A stretch of DNA of 18,987 nt from RGIG4576 sp964536025 (GTDB lineage: Bacteria > Bacteroidota > Bacteroidia > Bacteroidales > Muribaculaceae), in contig CAZHXA010000036.1 in assembly GCA_964536025.1 (NCBI GenBank), forward strand, positions 1 to 18,987, read 5' to 3'. The notes under the pieces are model-generated. The model made no database searches. It saw only the letters and a program-made list of their open reading frames with translations, and was not told the origin of the DNA. Numbering within the stretch: position 1 is the first letter of the stretch; each line of letters opens with the position of its first letter. A program made the translations under genes and the position numbers. Positions 1-7,608 of the stretch are shown one piece after another.

Positions 1-5
1 ATTGT

Positions 6-3000
6 ATGAGAAAGACATTCTTAAAAGTGTCGCTCCTTGGAGCACTAGCATTTTCAATGCCTCTTGCAATCACAAGTTGTAAAGACTATGATGACGACAT
101 TGAATCGCTAAACAATGAGACAGGGTCATTAAAGACTCAACTTAGTGCACTTGAGACAGCCCTATCAGAAGCAAAAAACGAAATTGCCAATGCTGCTCAA
201 GCTGCAAAGAACGCACAAGCTACCGCCGATGCTGCCAAAGCTGAAGCAGAATTGGCAAAACAAGCTGCTGCTACCGCAAAAGCTGAAGCTATCAGCGAAG
301 CTATAGCTAAAGTAAATGATTTACTTAAGAGCTATCCTACTAAAGCCGAACTTGATGCTGCTTTAGCCAACTATGCAACCAAAGAGGCTGTTCAAGCCGA
401 ATTAAACAAAGTTGCAAGTGAAATAGCTGCTGTTGACGCTAAACTTGTTGCTCTTGACACTAAGGTTACCGGACAAATAAACGATCTTACTAAATTCCAA
501 GCTGCAGCAGAAACTCAAATCAAGGCTCTTGAAGAGTTTAAAGCATTAGCTGAAAAGGAACTTGCAAAACTCCCGGGTTATGCTGAACGCATAAGCAAAC
601 TTGAGACAGAAATTAGCAGTATAAACAAGCAATTAACCGATATTACAGGTAATATAACTGCTCTTCAAGGTCAAGCTACACAAAACTCAAACGACATTTC
701 AGAAATCAAGACTAAACTTGCCAATGTAAGCAACGATATCACAGCTTTACAAGGTAAAGTTAACACTATCATGTCGGCTCTTACTAATCGCTTGACAAGT
801 CTTGATTTTATACCTACAAGCTATGTTGACGGCATTCCAGCTATCGATTTCTCGGCTTTAACATATAAGCCTCTTGAATTGAAATCAGGTGATAAATATG
901 AAGTAAAAGCAAACGCTAAAGATATTACAACAGCTTCTGCAGCACTTGCAAGTTTCTATGTTCACCCTGTTACCACTCAATTGAGCGATATCGAAGCTAA
1001 GAACATTACACTTGTACATAAAAAAGCAACAAGCCGTTCTTCTGAAGACCTTACTTCGGTTGACAACGACAACATTACATTGAAAGACGGTATTCTCACT
1101 ATTCCTGTTGTTAAAAATGCAACAAGCGACATCACAACTAATACTGATGCAAGCATCAATATTGTATCTTTCAAAGTTCCTGTTAAGAAAGACGATGCAA
1201 TCGATAAAGAACAACCTATCGTTTATTCTGAATTCGTTCGCATTACTGAGCAAGAACCATTCACCGTAGAAATCGCTAACGCTAAAGACAAGAGCAACCA
1301 CCTATTGTCTTATACCGATGTTAAGGCAGGTAATCCTCTTTCTCTTGGCGATAGCAATAATGCTGATAAAACATTATTCTACTGCAAATGGGATGGTCAA
1401 CTAAATCTTGCCGATAAAATCGACGGTTGTAAAGTTGTAAACAGCCAATGCAACTCTTTAATGAACGAAGAAACTCTTGCTGCTTATGGTCTTAAACTTG
1501 AATATCATGTTTTCAAAGAAAAATTCGTTGACAACAAAGATAACGTTACCAACCAACAAGAATTCGTAAAAGTCTCTCCTGAAGGCCTTGTTCAAGTTAA
1601 TGAAAAATTCTCAGGTGTTAAAGAAAACGTTATCGGACGTACTCCTGTCATCACAGTTGTACTTCGTGACATCAAGAACAATGAAATCGTTGATGTAGCA
1701 TACGTTGCAGTTAAATTCACTGCTCATGACATGGAAGATATCATTCTTAATAATGCTAAACCTATCGAACTTGGAGAAGATTGGCTTCCTGTTAATGTAA
1801 CAACTGCTCCTAATAATATCGCTCTTGGTGATGCTGAGTATAAATTAGATTGGGAAGCAATAAACAAGAATATCTATGCTACCTACGGAGCAACAGGTAT
1901 TTCTCACGAAAATTTCGCTAAGATTTACACAAAATGCGATTGGAAGGTTATTAAGATAATCAACGAAAAAGTTGACGGTACTACAGAAGAAGCTAAACAT
2001 AATGCTAAGGTTGGTACATTGAATGTAAACTTCTTGAATCCTGAATATACTGCTTCATCAGAAGGTCTAACATGGACTATGAATGAAGATGATGTTAAGG
2101 AACTTCTTCCTTACGTTAAACGTACTTACTTGGCTGAAGTTAGATTGAGCAACGAAGACGGTCTATATGCCGATGCAGTATTCTACCTAAATGCAACAGT
2201 TAAATTGACATTACCTAAGGCAGGTGAAAAATCAGACAAAAACTGGTATAATGGTGTATATCGCTTAGAACCGATTATCTACAACTCAAATATGGAAAGT
2301 ACAACTACCGTTGCTTACCAAAACATGATTTTCGATGCTTTCGTTGGACAAAATATGATTACTCCTGGTATGCCTTATGGTAAGTGGGATGTACAATTTA
2401 CAAAAGAACAACCTGTTAAGGGATATTCTTCTTCAAGCACAGTTGTTCCTAACATCAACGATGATCAAACTGCAGGATACTCTCTTGTTAAGGGTACTGC
2501 TCAAGCAGCTCAACTTCTATGGAATCCTGGTCATAAAGCATGGACTAACGGAACATTTGAATTTGCCGACAGCAAACAAAAAGCTTACTTCCAACTTTAC
2601 ACAAGTGAAGCAAGTAAGGCTCTTGTAGGCAACGATGACGCAACTGCTACTTACTTGAATCCTGCAGGTAAAGAAGTCAAGATAGCTTCTTACGTTAAGT
2701 TCAACCAATACAACACTTACGAAGTAGAACAAATCACAATGAAGATAGTTCGTCCTATCAACATCGCTACTACAACTGCCGATAAGTTCTACGATGGAGT
2801 TATCAATGGTAGCAAGATTTCTACTAAGAACTTGTTGAATATTACCGACTTCCACAACTACAAAGTTGCTAATGTTGCCGATGATGCAAATGCAACCGAT
2901 GAAAAAGACAGATACACTCAATCTTTGTGGAACTACTACGGTATCAGCAATGTAGAATTTGTTTACAATGATCCTTATTTGGTTGAAGATGGTATAGTAA

Positions 3001-3203
3001 CTCTCAAGAAAATGAAGGATTATTATCCAAGTGCATCAATCACTCCTGTTGGTAACACAGCTGCAGGTCAAGGTGAATTAGTATTCAACAATCCTAATTC
3101 TAAGGTTGAAAATGCATTTGTAATTCGCATCCCGGTTAAGGTTACTTACAAATTTGGTGTAATCGAAAGCTACGTTGATGTAACTATCAATCCTGCTAAA
3201 TAA
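6..3203 (+). CDS. Large coiled-coil surface lipoprotein, function unknown
   Basis: I do not recognise a named family. The 1065-residue product starts with a lipoprotein signal peptide: basic MRK, a hydrophobic stretch, and lipobox ITSC with Cys25 as the lipidated residue. The next residues, KDYDDD, are acidic, like the lipoprotein export signal that sends Bacteroidota lipoproteins to the cell surface, so surface exposure is inferred. Residues about 33-260 are Ala/Lys/Glu/Gln-rich with heptad spacing and few prolines, a long predicted coiled coil. From about residue 265 to the end it is beta-rich, and similar strand patterns recur near residues 545-578, 707-738 and 1037-1065, suggesting repeated beta-sandwich domains. 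No catalytic motif is visible. A structural, adhesin-like or surface-layer-like role is possible but unproven. ATG is 6 bases into the window, so the promoter is not visible. It ends in TAA with a terminator about 100 bases on. Confidence 0.85.
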   Translation: MRKTFLKVSLLGALAFSMPLAITSCKDYDDDIESLNNETGSLKTQLSALETALSEAKNEIANAAQAAKNAQATADAAKAEAELAKQAAATAKAEAISEAIAKVNDLLKSYPTKAELDAALANYATKEAVQAELNKVASEIAAVDAKLVALDTKVTGQINDLTKFQAAAETQIKALEEFKALAEKELAKLPGYAERISKLETEISSINKQLTDITGNITALQGQATQNSNDISEIKTKLANVSNDITALQGKVNTIMSALTNRLTSLDFIPTSYVDGIPAIDFSALTYKPLELKSGDKYEVKANAKDITTASAALASFYVHPVTTQLSDIEAKNITLVHKKATSRSSEDLTSVDNDNITLKDGILTIPVVKNATSDITTNTDASINIVSFKVPVKKDDAIDKEQPIVYSEFVRITEQEPFTVEIANAKDKSNHLLSYTDVKAGNPLSLGDSNNADKTLFYCKWDGQLNLADKIDGCKVVNSQCNSLMNEETLAAYGLKLEYHVFKEKFVDNKDNVTNQQEFVKVSPEGLVQVNEKFSGVKENVIGRTPVITVVLRDIKNNEIVDVAYVAVKFTAHDMEDIILNNAKPIELGEDWLPVNVTTAPNNIALGDAEYKLDWEAINKNIYATYGATGISHENFAKIYTKCDWKVIKIINEKVDGTTEEAKHNAKVGTLNVNFLNPEYTASSEGLTWTMNEDDVKELLPYVKRTYLAEVRLSNEDGLYADAVFYLNATVKLTLPKAGEKSDKNWYNGVYRLEPIIYNSNMESTTTVAYQNMIFDAFVGQNMITPGMPYGKWDVQFTKEQPVKGYSSSSTVVPNINDDQTAGYSLVKGTAQAAQLLWNPGHKAWTNGTFEFADSKQKAYFQLYTSEASKALVGNDDATATYLNPAGKEVKIASYVKFNQYNTYEVEQITMKIVRPINIATTTADKFYDGVINGSKISTKNLLNITDFHNYKVANVADDANATDEKDRYTQSLWNYYGISNVEFVYNDPYLVEDGIVTLKKMKDYYPSASITPVGNTAAGQGELVFNNPNSKVENAFVIRIPVKVTYKFGVIESYVDVTINPAK

Positions 3204-3308
3204 TAAATAAGGATTCTTCATAAATCTTTGTAAAACAGAATATATATATTTTTTCACATATATTTCAGGTTATCTACACAACATGTGTAATAACACCGTT
3301 ACAAAGGG

Positions 3309-3338
3309 GAAAGAGTTAGTCGTGAGACTGGCTCTTTT
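3309..3338 (+). terminator. Terminator hairpin after the large lipoprotein gene
   Basis: Arms 3310-3321 and 3326-3337 form a 12-bp stem with two G-U pairs, closed by the four-base loop GTGA (a GNRA-type loop). The right arm ends in TTTT, followed by CGTTTA, so the U-tract is short. The position, 106 bases after the stop, fits termination of the lipoprotein transcript. Confidence 0.7.
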
Positions 3339-3543
3339 CGTTTATATACATATCTCATAGGCACAGCAGATAATTATCGGGAATTAAAGATTCTAAAAGG
3401 AGTTTCTTCTTATTGGAAATACTTTTAGCTTTCTGGTTTCTCCATTCCGCTTCTTACGCCTTCGGTATTTCTTTGTTATTCCAAAACACCATCCTCACTA
3501 AATATCTACTGAGCCATTAAAATATATGTATATATATTTTACA

Positions 3544-3597
3544 AAATAAGACTGGAGATAAACACTAATAAGTGATGTTTATCTCCAGCCCTTATTT
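3544..3597 (-). terminator. Strong, probably bidirectional terminator
   Basis: Arms 3552-3564 and 3576-3588 form a perfect 13-bp stem beginning CTGGAGATAAACA, with an 11-base loop. Flanking AAATAAG (3544-3550) and CTTATTT (3591-3597) can extend it. On the minus strand it lies about 30 bases after the stop of the OmpH-like gene and is followed by TCTTATTTTGT. The symmetric flanks mean it could also stop plus-strand readthrough. Confidence 0.8.
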
Positions 3598-3616
3598 ATT
3601 AAATAAGTTTATTGAC

Positions 3617-4213
3617 TTATTTCTTTTCTACTTTATTATAACGCTTGTTCAATCCTTCAACGACTTCACTTGTTACTTCATAATCGGAACCCATATAGAA
3701 TGTAGCCGATTTTCTCAACACTGCATCAAAACCTTTTTCTTTACAATAAGCCTTCAAGAAATTATTGATTGAATCGTTTAATTGGATTTGATTTTGAACC
3801 ATTTCGCTTTGAATGTCACGTTGCAAACGAGCCAAATAATTTTCGGCATCACTTTGCATCTTAGCCAACTTATTTTGGTCGGCATTGAAACTTTCCTGAG
3901 TAAGATAGCCATTGCTCTTGTACTTGTTTTCAATATCGGCTGCAAGTTTTTGAATATCCTTTGCACGACGTTGTTGCTCTGAATCAAATTGATTTGAACG
4001 TCTAAGCATAGCTTCGTTTATATCCTTAGCAAGATTGTATTGAGCAAGAAGCGAATCTTCATCAATGTATCTTATCACCATTTGATGTGTTTCACTCTTT
4101 GTCTCAGCAACTGTTGTAGCTGCATTTTCATTCTTGGTTTGATTACAAGATGTAGCCATAGCTACACTCATTAAAAGAAGTACCGGTGCTACCGGCTTGA
4201 TTAAAAATTTCAT
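3617..4213 (-). CDS. OmpH/Skp-like periplasmic lipoprotein
   Basis: The 198-residue product has an N-terminal lipoprotein signal peptide with lipobox ATSC and Cys23 as the acylated residue. The mature start NQTKNEN is not strongly acidic, so it probably faces the periplasm. From about residue 45 it matches the OmpH/Skp layout: a beta strand MVIRYIDEDSLLAQY, a long charged helical hairpin of about 90 residues rich in Lys, Gln, Asp and Glu, then a return strand near KGFDAVLRKSATFYMG. Skp-family proteins are trimeric holdase chaperones for outer-membrane proteins. The lipid anchor is unlike soluble Skp, so calling it true Skp would be overreach. It starts 30 bases after the small membrane protein gene on the same strand, so the two are probably co-transcribed. 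A strong hairpin terminator follows. Confidence 0.85.
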   Translation of the reverse strand: MKFLIKPVAPVLLLMSVAMATSCNQTKNENAATTVAETKSETHQMVIRYIDEDSLLAQYNLAKDINEAMLRRSNQFDSEQQRRAKDIQKLAADIENKYKSNGYLTQESFNADQNKLAKMQSDAENYLARLQRDIQSEMVQNQIQLNDSINNFLKAYCKEKGFDAVLRKSATFYMGSDYEVTSEVVEGLNKRYNKVEKK

Positions 4214-4243
4214 TACGATATTATAGTTTCAGTTATTATTTCT

Positions 4244-4408
4244 TTATTCTTCATCACCCGATACACAAGTGATATTATGGTCTTGCATGGCTTTATTGGA
4301 GTGAATGTGGGTATTAGGGAATTTTCCTCCTTTTACGAAAAACACCCTCACACCGAGCAACATTATCGACACTCCGATTAATAATATGCATAACAGCAAT
4401 ATTTTCAC
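4244..4408 (-). CDS. Small single-pass membrane protein, GTG start
   Basis: The frame could open at TTG 4468 (74 residues), but I prefer GTG at 4406-4408, giving 54 residues starting MKILLLCILLIGV. GTG follows AGAAAG, and a -7-like element TATATTTG (4429-4436 on this strand) lies inside the longer version, which would then begin upstream of its own mRNA. The shorter product is a short basic start, one hydrophobic segment (about residues 2-19), VFFVKGGKFPNTHI, then a polar tail HSNKAMQDHNITCVSGDEE with one Cys. From memory, very small Bacteroidales proteins share the pattern FFVKGGKFP, then N-K-A and G/N-I-x-C; their function is not known to me. It is followed after 30 bases by the OmpH-like lipoprotein gene. 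Confidence 0.7.
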   Translation of the reverse strand: MKILLLCILLIGVSIMLLGVRVFFVKGGKFPNTHIHSNKAMQDHNITCVSGDEE

Positions 4409-4428
4409 CTTTCTGCCAAATTTTATTG

Positions 4429-4436
4429 CAAATATA
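4429..4436 (-). promoter_or_regulatory. -7 promoter element, TATATTTG
   Basis: The minus strand reads TATATTTG, matching the Bacteroidota -7 consensus TAnnTTTG. A transcript starting 5-8 bases downstream would have a leader of about 15 bases before GTG 4408. I see no good TTG-type -33 element at the usual 19-21 base spacing, so this is a partial match. Confidence 0.5.
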
Positions 4437-4567
4437 GGAAAGGTTAAGCGATTATTTGCTCTACTCAAATTATTTTTTGTAACTTAGAGGGCAAATAAAT
4501 ATTATTTTAACATAATTTTCAATTTACGATACAATTAATATCTGGTTATAAACAAATACATTCGATT

Positions 4568-6025
4568 ATGACACTTAAAGACTTAAACCCATCTCTTATT
4601 TGGGGCATTTTTGAGGAAATTACAAAAATACCTCGCCCTTCAAAAAAAGAGGAGAAAATTCGTGAATATTTGGTTGACTTTGCTAAAAAGCACAATGTAG
4701 AATATAAAGTTGACGAAGTGGGCAATGTGGCTATGTTCAAGCCTGCTACTCCGGGATGTGAAAACGCTCCTACTGTGGTTCTTCAAGGTCACATGGACAT
4801 GGTGTGCGAAAAAGCTGGTGACAGCAAGCACAATTTTGAAACCGACCCTATTGAAACAGTTATTGATGGCGAATGGCTATATGCAAACAAAACCACTCTT
4901 GGTGCCGACAACGGTATAGGTGTGGCTGCCGGACTTGCCGTTATGATTGATAACAGTTTGGTTCACGGACCTGTGCAAGCTCTATTCACTGTAGATGAAG
5001 AAACAGGTATGACAGGTGCCAATAACTTGGGCGAAGGAATGATTACAGGTAACATAATCCTTAATCTTGACTCCGAAGACGAAGCTCAAATATTTATAGG
5101 TTGTGCCGGTGGTATCGACACTACTGCAACTTTCACATACGAACCGGTTGTGGCTCCTGCAGGATATGAATTTATTAAAGTTAACATTAGCCGTTTGCTT
5201 GGTGGTCACTCAGGTAGCGATATTCATCGCGGACGTGCTTGTGCTAACAAGCTTGCAGCTCGTTTCATCTGGGCTGAAATGCAAAAATTCCCTGTTGCTC
5301 TTGCTTCGCTTAACGGTGGTAACTTGCGTAATGCTATCGCCTATGAAGCAAGTTTCGTAATGGGCGTACCTGCCGACAAGAAACATGAACTTGTTGCCGA
5401 TTACAATACTTATGTTTCCGAAGTAGAATTTGAATTCAAGGGAATAGAACCTAACATGACTTTTGCTCTTGAAAGCAACGAAGTTCCGGCTACCGTTATC
5501 GATGAAAAAACTGCTAAAAATCTTGTTTACTCGGTATATTGTGCTCCTCACGGGGCTATTACCATGAATCCCGACATCGATGGCTTGACTCAAACTTCAA
5601 CCAACCTTGCTTCGGTGAAAATGCGTGAAAACAACACCATCGTTGTTACTACTTCACAACGTAGCATGATTGAAAGTAGCAAGCAAGATATAGCTCGCCA
5701 AGTAGAAGCCGTATTTGCTTTGGCTGGTGCCGAAGTTACTCACGGTGACGGATACCCTGCTTGGCCTGCAAACGTTGATTCAGCTATCTTGAAAGTGGCT
5801 ATCAAGGCTTATGAAGAGTTATATAACATAACTCCTCTTGTAACCGCTATACATGCAGGTCTTGAATGTGCTCTATTCCGTGCAAAATATGAAAATCTTG
5901 ACATGATTTCATTCGGACCTACTTTGCGTGATGTACACTCTCCGAAAGAAGGTATGCACATTCCTGCCGTAGAAAAATTCTGGAACCATTTGGTTAAGAT
6001 TTTGGAACTTGTAGGCAAGCAATAA
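4568..6025 (+). CDS. pepD: Aminoacyl-histidine dipeptidase PepD (M20 family)
   Basis: A cytosolic zinc metallopeptidase of family M20 that cleaves X-His and other dipeptides to free amino acids. The 485-residue length matches PepD (E. coli 485). Visible catalytic signatures in order: GHMDMVCEK with metal-binding His75 and Asp77, LGADNGIG with bridging-metal Asp114, DEETGMTG with Glu144/Glu145 (general base and metal), NLDSEDE with Asp168, GGHSGSDIH at about 212-220 in the lid/dimer region, IHAGLECALF at about 428-437, and SFGPTLRDVHSPKE with His457. No residue I would expect is missing. There is no signal peptide. It is divergent from the small membrane protein gene and has its own terminator, so it looks monocistronic. 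The ATG at 4568 gives the expected N-terminus. No convincing promoter was found in the 99 bases or so upstream. Confidence 0.96.
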   Translation: MTLKDLNPSLIWGIFEEITKIPRPSKKEEKIREYLVDFAKKHNVEYKVDEVGNVAMFKPATPGCENAPTVVLQGHMDMVCEKAGDSKHNFETDPIETVIDGEWLYANKTTLGADNGIGVAAGLAVMIDNSLVHGPVQALFTVDEETGMTGANNLGEGMITGNIILNLDSEDEAQIFIGCAGGIDTTATFTYEPVVAPAGYEFIKVNISRLLGGHSGSDIHRGRACANKLAARFIWAEMQKFPVALASLNGGNLRNAIAYEASFVMGVPADKKHELVADYNTYVSEVEFEFKGIEPNMTFALESNEVPATVIDEKTAKNLVYSVYCAPHGAITMNPDIDGLTQTSTNLASVKMRENNTIVVTTSQRSMIESSKQDIARQVEAVFALAGAEVTHGDGYPAWPANVDSAILKVAIKAYEELYNITPLVTAIHAGLECALFRAKYENLDMISFGPTLRDVHSPKEGMHIPAVEKFWNHLVKILELVGKQ

Positions 6026-6054
6026 CAACAATATTTGACAATATTTTTAAAGTG

Positions 6055-6086
6055 AGACTGTGTTATTTTTTGACACAGTCTTTTTT
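6055..6086 (+). terminator. Terminator of pepD
   Basis: AGACTGTGT (6055-6063) pairs perfectly with ACACAGTCT (6073-6081) across a nine-base T-rich loop, followed by a run of six T (6081-6086). It lies 29 bases after the pepD stop. A textbook intrinsic terminator. Confidence 0.9.
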
Positions 6087-6183
6087 GTTATATACATCCT
6101 AAAAGGGAAAATTTAATAATAAATCTTTAATAAAAAATTATTAACGCAAATTAACTTTTCGGGGGTAATTTTAAGAGATTAAC

Positions 6184-6191
6184 TAACTTTG
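6184..6191 (+). promoter_or_regulatory. -7 promoter element, TAACTTTG
   Basis: TAACTTTG is an exact match to the Bacteroidota TAnnTTTG -7 element. TTCG at 6158-6161, 22 bases upstream, is a weak match to the TTTG -33 element. The inferred start of transcription leaves a leader of roughly 25 bases before ATG 6223. No Shine-Dalgarno sequence is seen. Confidence 0.65.
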
Positions 6192-6222
6192 AAAAATAAT
6201 TTAATTAGACATAATTATATGT

Positions 6223-6801
6223 ATGAAACATTTTACAAAATTAATGACACATGCTGCAATAGTCGGTATGATGTCGGTTACATCGTTTTCAGCATTTGCT
6301 GATATTGTTTATACAGGGAATTTTTCTAACAACCCTAAGTGTATTCCTCCACAGTTCGTTTCCGGTAACAAAACTATACTCTACACATATGAGTATCTCG
6401 GAGAAACAGAATATAATGAGCAGAGACAATTTACTATCTATGATGATACATTCTCGGAGTTGAATAGTTTTTCTACACCTACTTTTCAGTCAATAACTGC
6501 TAATGGTCATACACGTACACCTTTCATTATGTCGCTATTTTTAATAGCAAATGAATTCCCAAATGATGATTATGAGTTTGACTTGACTCAAACATTATTT
6601 AATAACGATAAAGATTTTGAATATGTTGTAGAAAAATTAAAAATCGTTCAAGGTGAAGATAACCGACAAGAAGTAGTTACAAGTGGATTTAAAGTAATGT
6701 CGCAAACCGGGAAAACAATTGCAGAAGTAGATTTCCCGGATAATTTCACTGATTCTTATATTAATGACTACTATGTGTATATAACAACTGCGGGTACATA
6801 G
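6223..6801 (+). CDS. 5' part of split gene: exported protein, unknown function
   Basis: What would be translated if TAG acts as a stop: 192 residues. The start has a cleavable Sec signal peptide (MKHFTKLMTHAAIVGMMSV, cleavage probably after AFA at residue 26), so the mature chain would begin DIVYTGNF. The rest is rich in Tyr, Phe, Asn, Asp and Thr with alternating beta-strand-like stretches and no catalytic motif I recognise. It ends abruptly at YVYITTAGT just before the TAG. Without the C-terminal tail, export past the outer membrane by the type IX route would be lost if that is its normal route; the product would stay in the periplasm or be degraded. Its promoter is the TAACTTTG element at 6184. 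Confidence 0.7.
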   Translation: MKHFTKLMTHAAIVGMMSVTSFSAFADIVYTGNFSNNPKCIPPQFVSGNKTILYTYEYLGETEYNEQRQFTIYDDTFSELNSFSTPTFQSITANGHTRTPFIMSLFLIANEFPNDDYEFDLTQTLFNNDKDFEYVVEKLKIVQGEDNRQEVVTSGFKVMSQTGKTIAEVDFPDNFTDSYINDYYVYITTAGT

Positions 6802-6888
6802 CTTTGCTTTGAAAATTTTAACAGTGCAATAATTTATAAAGTTGATTCCAATACGTCAACAATTAAAGAGGTAAAGACAACTCACAAA

Positions 6889-7134
6889 GTGAGCGTAAAT
6901 CCGACAACTCCACGACGTGACACTCCTGTAAACGTAATACTTGGCGAACCTATTGAAAACGATTGCAAATTATCTGTTATTTCATCAACAGGTCGCACTG
7001 CTATTGTTCAAAATCTAAAAGCAGGAGATACTCAAGCTGTTATCAACACCGACAAATTAGACAGTGGTGTTTATGTAGTTGTCGTTGATAATGGTAAAAC
7101 AAAACGTGAAGCAACAAAGATTGTTATAAGATAA
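6889..7134 (+). pseudogene. 3' part of split gene: T9SS type A-like sorting domain
   Basis: This in-frame continuation has a GTG at 6889 that might initiate, but no promoter or signal peptide, so I read it as the detached C-terminus. The 81 residues resemble type IX secretion C-terminal domains: a proline-containing entry (SVNPTTPRRDTPVNV), a central LSVISSTGR strand, then LDSGVYVVVVDNG and the closing KIVIR. In this family the tail folds as a beta sandwich that is recognised by the outer-membrane translocon and cleaved at the surface. The frame is open from 6802, giving 29 extra codons before GTG. Family assignment is from motif pattern only. Confidence 0.6.
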
Positions 7135-7208
7135 ATGAATTTCAAAATCGGTTTTTCATTAAGAATTAACTAAAAATTAAACCGGTTAAACTATATTCAC
7201 AGTATTTT

Positions 7209-7243
7209 AAAAGGGTTCGGAGCAATTCCGGACTCTTTTTTTT
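7209..7243 (+). terminator. Terminator of the split secreted-protein gene
   Basis: GGGTTCGGA (7213-7221) pairs with TCCGGACTC (7227-7235) including two G-U pairs, around a five-base loop. AAAA on the left pairs with the first T bases, and the run of eight T (7236-7243) gives the U-tract. Confidence 0.85.
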
Positions 7244-7549
7244 AAAAAACTCGTTTTTAGGTCATTGTGATATTTCGAGGTGGATGTGATAGAATTTTCT
7301 CATGAGATGTAATGCTTTCGGCATTAACCTCTCAACTTTCATTTCTCATCTCGCGAATTATGCTAGAGGCATTACTCCGTCTATTAACTGCACATGAAAA
7401 AAAGTGGCAGGGATTTCGACACATGCGGGCACACATAACCCTCTCTCACGCTGTTTACGGAGGAAACTACTTCAGTCGATTTCCTCCGGATATGTAAAAT
7501 CCTTCGGCATAAACTTTGCTCTTTCAAATTTTTATACAAACTAACAAAA
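7244..7549. other. Gene-free structured island between two terminators
   Basis: No credible gene: the longest frame (61 codons at 7312) lacks any recognisable feature. Dense inverted repeats are present. They are the palindrome TCTCATGAGA (7298-7307); TAATGC/GCATTA (7310-7315 with 7321-7326); GTAATGC/GCATTAC (7309-7315 with 7369-7375) with nested CCTCT/AGAGG (7328-7332 with 7365-7369); GAGATG/CATCTC (7304-7309 with 7347-7352); and the hairpin at 7458-7488. It could be a small RNA, an interspersed repeat or a decayed element. Confidence 0.45.
7458..7488. repeat. Perfect 9-bp inverted repeat (hairpin)
   Basis: CGGAGGAAA (7458-7466) and TTTCCTCCG (7480-7488) are exact reverse complements around a 13-base loop. 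No T-run follows on either strand, so it is not a standard terminator, and it is not linked to any gene. Confidence 0.7.
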
Positions 7550-7584
7550 AAAAGGAAACTCGATATAAAATCAAGTTTCCTTTT
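7550..7584 (-). terminator. Terminator of the ribosomal operon
   Basis: AAAAGGAAACT (7550-7560) and AGTTTCCTTTT (7574-7584) form an 11-bp perfect stem with a 13-base loop. Read on the minus strand the stem ends in a run of eight T. It lies 25 bases after the rplQ stop and closes the operon. Confidence 0.9.
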
Positions 7585-7608
7585 GAAATATAATCAATAT
7601 AACGTTGA

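Larger units (their letters stand above)
3204..3616. other. 413-base intergenic spacer between convergent genes
   Basis: No supportable gene. It contains the plus-strand terminator at 3309-3338 and the terminator at 3544-3597. Between them, 3391-3484 carries several short inverted repeats: 3393-3399 with 3422-3428, 3416-3422 with 3465-3471, and 3413-3418 with 3479-3484. These overlap, so they cannot all form at once. I cannot tell a small RNA, a decayed repeat and chance apart. Confidence 0.6.
6223..7134 (+). pseudogene. Secreted protein gene interrupted by in-frame TAG
   Basis: A single reading frame runs from ATG 6223 to TAA 7134, broken only by TAG at 6799-6801. Read through, it would give about 303 residues: a Sec signal peptide, a middle region of unknown function, and a C-terminal domain resembling type IX secretion (Por) sorting tails. 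The parts before and after the TAG are in the same frame with no insertion or deletion, so one base substitution explains the break. Promoter and terminator both look intact. Possibilities are a recent nonsense mutation, a sequencing or assembly error, or partial readthrough. A recent event is most likely, since no further damage is visible in the downstream 110 codons. Confidence 0.7.

Noticed and set aside
885..1301. Long open frames antisense to the large lipoprotein gene (also 2517-2921)
   Set aside because: They are shadows of a strongly coding plus-strand gene; translations are cysteine- and phenylalanine-rich without domain features.
3572..3772. Plus-strand open frame of 66 codons opposite the OmpH-like gene
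   Set aside because: It overlaps the terminator and the well-supported minus-strand gene; composition is that of a shadow frame.
3617..4213. Calling this gene skp itself
   Set aside because: The fold pattern fits OmpH/Skp, but the product is a lipoprotein with weak similarity by eye, so only a family-level name is justified.
6799..6801. TAG as a reassigned sense codon
   Set aside because: One TAG is no evidence for a changed genetic code; no suppressor tRNA is in the window, and a nonsense mutation is simpler.
7312..7497. Open frame of 61 codons in the spacer before rplQ
   Set aside because: No recognisable domain, promoter or start signal, and it overlaps the hairpin-rich island; probably chance.
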